A stretch of DNA of 15,387 bases from Acidobacteriota bacterium (lineage in GTDB: Bacteria; Acidobacteriota; Terriglobia; UBA7540). The position numbers were made by a program, and so were the translations under genes. Position 1 is the first letter of the stretch; every line of letters begins with the position of its first letter. The notes beneath the pieces are model-generated. The model had not been told where the DNA came from and made no database searches. It saw only the letters and a list, made by a program, of their open reading frames with translations. Positions 13,969-15,387 of the stretch are shown here, in pieces. The stretch covers positions 1-15,387 of the forward strand of contig QHZK01000085.1 in the NCBI GenBank assembly GCA_003224635.1, given 5' to 3'.

Positions 13969-13998
13969 ATTGTGACACGCCGTGTGTCACAACGTCAA
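13969..13998 (-). promoter_or_regulatory. vapBC promoter with 23-bp operator palindrome
   Basis: On the minus strand, TTGACG (13998-13993) and CACAAT (13974-13969) are 18 bases apart. The palindrome TTGTGACAC-GCCGT-GTGTCACAA (13970-13992, perfect 9-bp arms) fills the spacer and the -10 box. Transcription would start at about 13962, the A of the antitoxin ATG. A repressor bound here would block RNA polymerase. Confidence 0.7.
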
Positions 13999-14005
13999 GA
14001 TCCCT

Positions 14006-14013
14006 CGCTGCGC
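14006..14013. repeat. Left target-site duplication CGCTGCGC
   Basis: CGCTGCGC directly abuts the left inverted repeat and is repeated exactly at 14364-14371 beside the right one. Eight bases is within the range reported for IS1-family insertions. Confidence 0.88.
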
Positions 14014-14028
14014 GGTAGTGACTCATTT

Positions 14029-14106
14029 CGGGTGACTCCAGCGATGGAAGCAGGTATTTCGAGCCACGTTTGGAGCGTTGAGGAAATCGCGGCGTTGTTG
14101 GACTAA
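14029..14106 (+). pseudogene. C-terminal remnant of an IS1-like transposase
   Basis: In frame, the bases after the left inverted repeat read RVTPAMEAGISSHVWSVEEI and end in AALLD and TAA (14104-14106). 'TPAMxAG(I/L)xDHVWSxEEI' is, to my recollection, the C-terminal signature of IS1-like transposases common in cyanobacteria and Acidobacteriota. Only about 25 codons remain, and the start and all catalytic residues are missing. The reading frame runs straight out of the left inverted repeat, so one internal deletion joined the element's end to the 3' end of the gene. Confidence 0.6.
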
Positions 14107-14126
14107 CGGTCGGGCTGGAGGCAAAC

Positions 14127-14354
14127 ATGCTGGTGTTGAAACTGGCTGCTGTAACCTGCGCCTTTTATCTTGGGGCGGCTGTGCTGATCGAGGTGGCGAT
14201 GATCGTGCTTACTCATTTACTGGGCGGTCTTAGCGTTATGGCAACCCGTCCCAGATTGGTTGGCGCTGTTTTCTTTGGAGGCGTGTGGTTGGCCTCGTTT
14301 CTCCTCGCATGGCGCGTTGTTGTTACACCGATCTTTGCGAGGATTTCAAAATGA
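14127..14354 (+). CDS. Small two-helix membrane protein inside the insertion element
   Basis: The 75-aa ORF starts at ATG 14127, with TGGAGG (14116-14121) at good spacing. Two hydrophobic segments are clear: about 4-33 (LKLAAVTCAFYLGAAVLIEV onward) and about 46-69 (GAVFFGGVWLASFLLAW onward). They are joined by a short loop with Arg41 and Arg43 and followed by a basic end (ARISK). I do not recognise a family. It lies 20 bases after the transposase-like stop and its TGA (14352-14354) falls inside the right inverted repeat, so it belongs to the element. It may be a passenger gene or an accessory part of the parent insertion sequence; it could also be a chance frame. Confidence 0.6.
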   Translation: MLVLKLAAVTCAFYLGAAVLIEVAMIVLTHLLGGLSVMATRPRLVGAVFFGGVWLASFLLAWRVVVTPIFARISK

Positions 14355-14363
14355 GTCACTACC

Positions 14364-14371
14364 CGCTGCGC
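14364..14371. repeat. Right target-site duplication CGCTGCGC
   Basis: An exact copy of 14006-14013, directly after the right inverted repeat. Removing 14014-14371 restores a continuous pre-insertion sequence. Confidence 0.88.
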
Positions 14372-14394
14372 CTTTGGAGAGGATGGCCGCGCGA

Positions 14395-15387
14395 CTACTG
14401 GCCCGAAGCCAGGGCGGAGGCTTCTCTGGGGGCGTAGTAGCCCGTGCGGGTGCGGACGAGGAGCCGTGTGTGGCGATCGGGACCCAACGCTTCCACGCGC
14501 ACGGTGCGGAAGGTACCGTCCTTTCTGGTGTTGGACGGGTAGTAGGCCAGGGTGTATTGGTTGCGGATGTCGTGGGCGATGTGCACGCAGGTGGATTCCA
14601 CTTCGTCCAGGGTTTTCGGGAAGTAAGCCTGGCCGCCGGTGAACTCGGCGAGCTGCTTCAAAACCTTCGCGGCCCTCTTGGCTTCTCCCCCCTTCATCTT
14701 GAAGAGGCCTCCGGGCTGTTCCTCACCCAACAGGCCGATGCAATAAATGGCCGCGCTTGATTTCTGCGCCGTGCCGACCAGTTGCTCGAAGGTATAGCGG
14801 CTGGCGTTGTCCTCGCCGTCGGTAATCACCAGCAGGACCTTCTTGTCGCGGTTGCCGAGTTTCAGGTGGTCGAGGGCGGCGTTGACGGCGTCGTAAAGCG
14901 CGGTCCCGCCGCGTGAGTCGATCTTATCCAGCGCCGACTTCAGGTCCTCGAGATTCGAGGCGAAATCTCCGGGCGTATCCAGGTAGTAGACGTCGTTGAA
15001 ATTGACGACGAACGCCTGGTCCTGGACGTTCGACGTCTTGACAAACGCCAGGGCGGCCGCGTTGACGCCGGGACGCTTCTCCCGCATGCTGCCGCTGTCG
15101 TCAATCACGATGCCCATAGTGACCGGGATATCGGCGTGGGAGAATACCGAGAGCTTCTGGGGAACGCCGTCCTCATAAACGCGGAAACTGTCTCGTCCGA
15201 GGTCGTCCACCGGACGGCCTCCTCTCCGGTCAAGCACCGTAGCGTGCAGAACGACCAGGCTGACATCGACGTTGATCTTGAACTCGTCCTTTTTCTCGGG
15301 CGGCGCCTGCTGGGGCCCCGGTTGGGCCGGTTGAGTTGCCGGCGAAGCCGACTGCGCAGACTGGCCAGCGGCGCCATCAGGCTGGTC
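14395..15387 (-). CDS. VWFA-related acidobacterial-domain protein, 5' truncated
   Basis: The gene is open to the right edge; 330 codons are visible on the minus strand, and the signal peptide would lie outside. The visible protein starts with a Gln/Pro/Ala-rich linker (about 1-32), then EKKDEFKINVDVSLVVLHATV, the usual lead-in of this family. A von Willebrand A domain follows. Its MIDAS metal site is complete: DDSGS (96-100), Thr162 in GGTALYDAV, and Asp190 in ITDGEDN. The C-terminal part includes RNQYTLAYYPSNTRKDGTFRTVRV and RTRTGYYAP, characteristic of the 'VWFA-related Acidobacterial domain' family. These are thought to be secreted or envelope adhesion proteins; the ligand is unknown. An internal GTG at 15237 is not the start. 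Confidence 0.93.
   Translation of the reverse strand, partial: DQPDGAAGQSAQSASPATQPAQPGPQQAPPEKKDEFKINVDVSLVVLHATVLDRRGGRPVDDLGRDSFRVYEDGVPQKLSVFSHADIPVTMGIVIDDSGSMREKRPGVNAAALAFVKTSNVQDQAFVVNFNDVYYLDTPGDFASNLEDLKSALDKIDSRGGTALYDAVNAALDHLKLGNRDKKVLLVITDGEDNASRYTFEQLVGTAQKSSAAIYCIGLLGEEQPGGLFKMKGGEAKRAAKVLKQLAEFTGGQAYFPKTLDEVESTCVHIAHDIRNQYTLAYYPSNTRKDGTFRTVRVEALGPDRHTRLLVRTRTGYYAPREASALASGQ

Larger units (their letters stand above)
14014..14363 (+). mobile_element. 350-bp non-autonomous insertion element, IS1-like
   Basis: The terminal inverted repeats GGTAGTGACTCATTT (14014-14028) and AAATGAGTCACTACC (14349-14363) are perfect over 15 bp. Both ends are flanked by the direct repeat CGCTGCGC, the mark of a transposition event. 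The ends begin with GGT, as in IS1. Inside are a transposase-like tail (14029-14106) and a small membrane-protein ORF (14127-14354) whose stop codon lies in the right repeat. There is no room for a transposase, so it must have moved in trans or lost its transposase after insertion. It sits just upstream of the vapBC promoter without damaging it. The IS1-like family call rests on the tail motif and on my memory of that family. Confidence 0.85.

Noticed and set aside
13693..14106. 137-codon plus frame across the vapB region
   Set aside because: Most of it is antisense to vapC and vapB. Only the last 25 codons, inside the insertion element, look like real former coding sequence.

Overview
The window is GC-rich, densely coded bacterial chromosome, most likely from an Acidobacteriota member. 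The best lineage clue is the truncated gene at the right edge, a secreted von Willebrand-A protein of the kind called 'VWFA-related Acidobacterial domain'. Two secreted DUF2911 proteins, a 153-aa hypothetical of a type I associate with Acidobacteriota, and gaps full of short heptamer repeats and palindromes fit this. The phylum call is inference from gene content.

Layout. 1-1959: end of an ArsC/low-molecular-weight phosphatase-fold gene, a GNAT acetyltransferase and an unknown 153-aa gene, all on +. 1976-6656: a molybdenum-hydroxylase operon, coxS-coxL-coxM-coxG, behind a good sigma70-type promoter. The S-L-M order and the AYRGAGR active-site loop make it form II (CODH-like), not a proven CO dehydrogenase. 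6809-7750: RluA-family pseudouridine synthase, convergent with an old-yellow-enzyme-family flavoprotein (9252-7768, minus) that has a defective iron-sulfur motif. 9439-10053: Arg-type cysteine dioxygenase that keeps the cysteine needed for a Cys-Tyr cofactor. 10343-11581: two tandem secreted DUF2911 paralogues. 11746-11922: a 58-aa DUF1059 protein. 12016-13194: phosphopentomutase DeoB. 13962-13220 (minus): a VapBC-type toxin-antitoxin pair with a visible operator. 14014-14363: a 350-bp insertion element. 15387-14395 (minus): the VWA protein, open at the window edge.

The most notable structure is the 350-bp element. It has 15-bp perfect terminal inverted repeats, is bounded by an exact 8-bp direct repeat (target duplication), and contains what looks like the last codons of an IS1-like transposase followed by a small two-helix membrane-protein ORF with its own ribosome-binding site. 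It reads as an internally deleted, non-autonomous insertion sequence that may carry a passenger gene.

The gaps also hold a dispersed repeat system: heptamer tandem arrays of two kinds (TCAGCNN and GACAAGG-like), several of them arranged as inverted pairs, and two 50-bp double-hairpin elements that match at 48 of 50 positions. No intergenic stretch exceeds about 290 bases. No rRNA, tRNA, CRISPR array or replication origin was seen.
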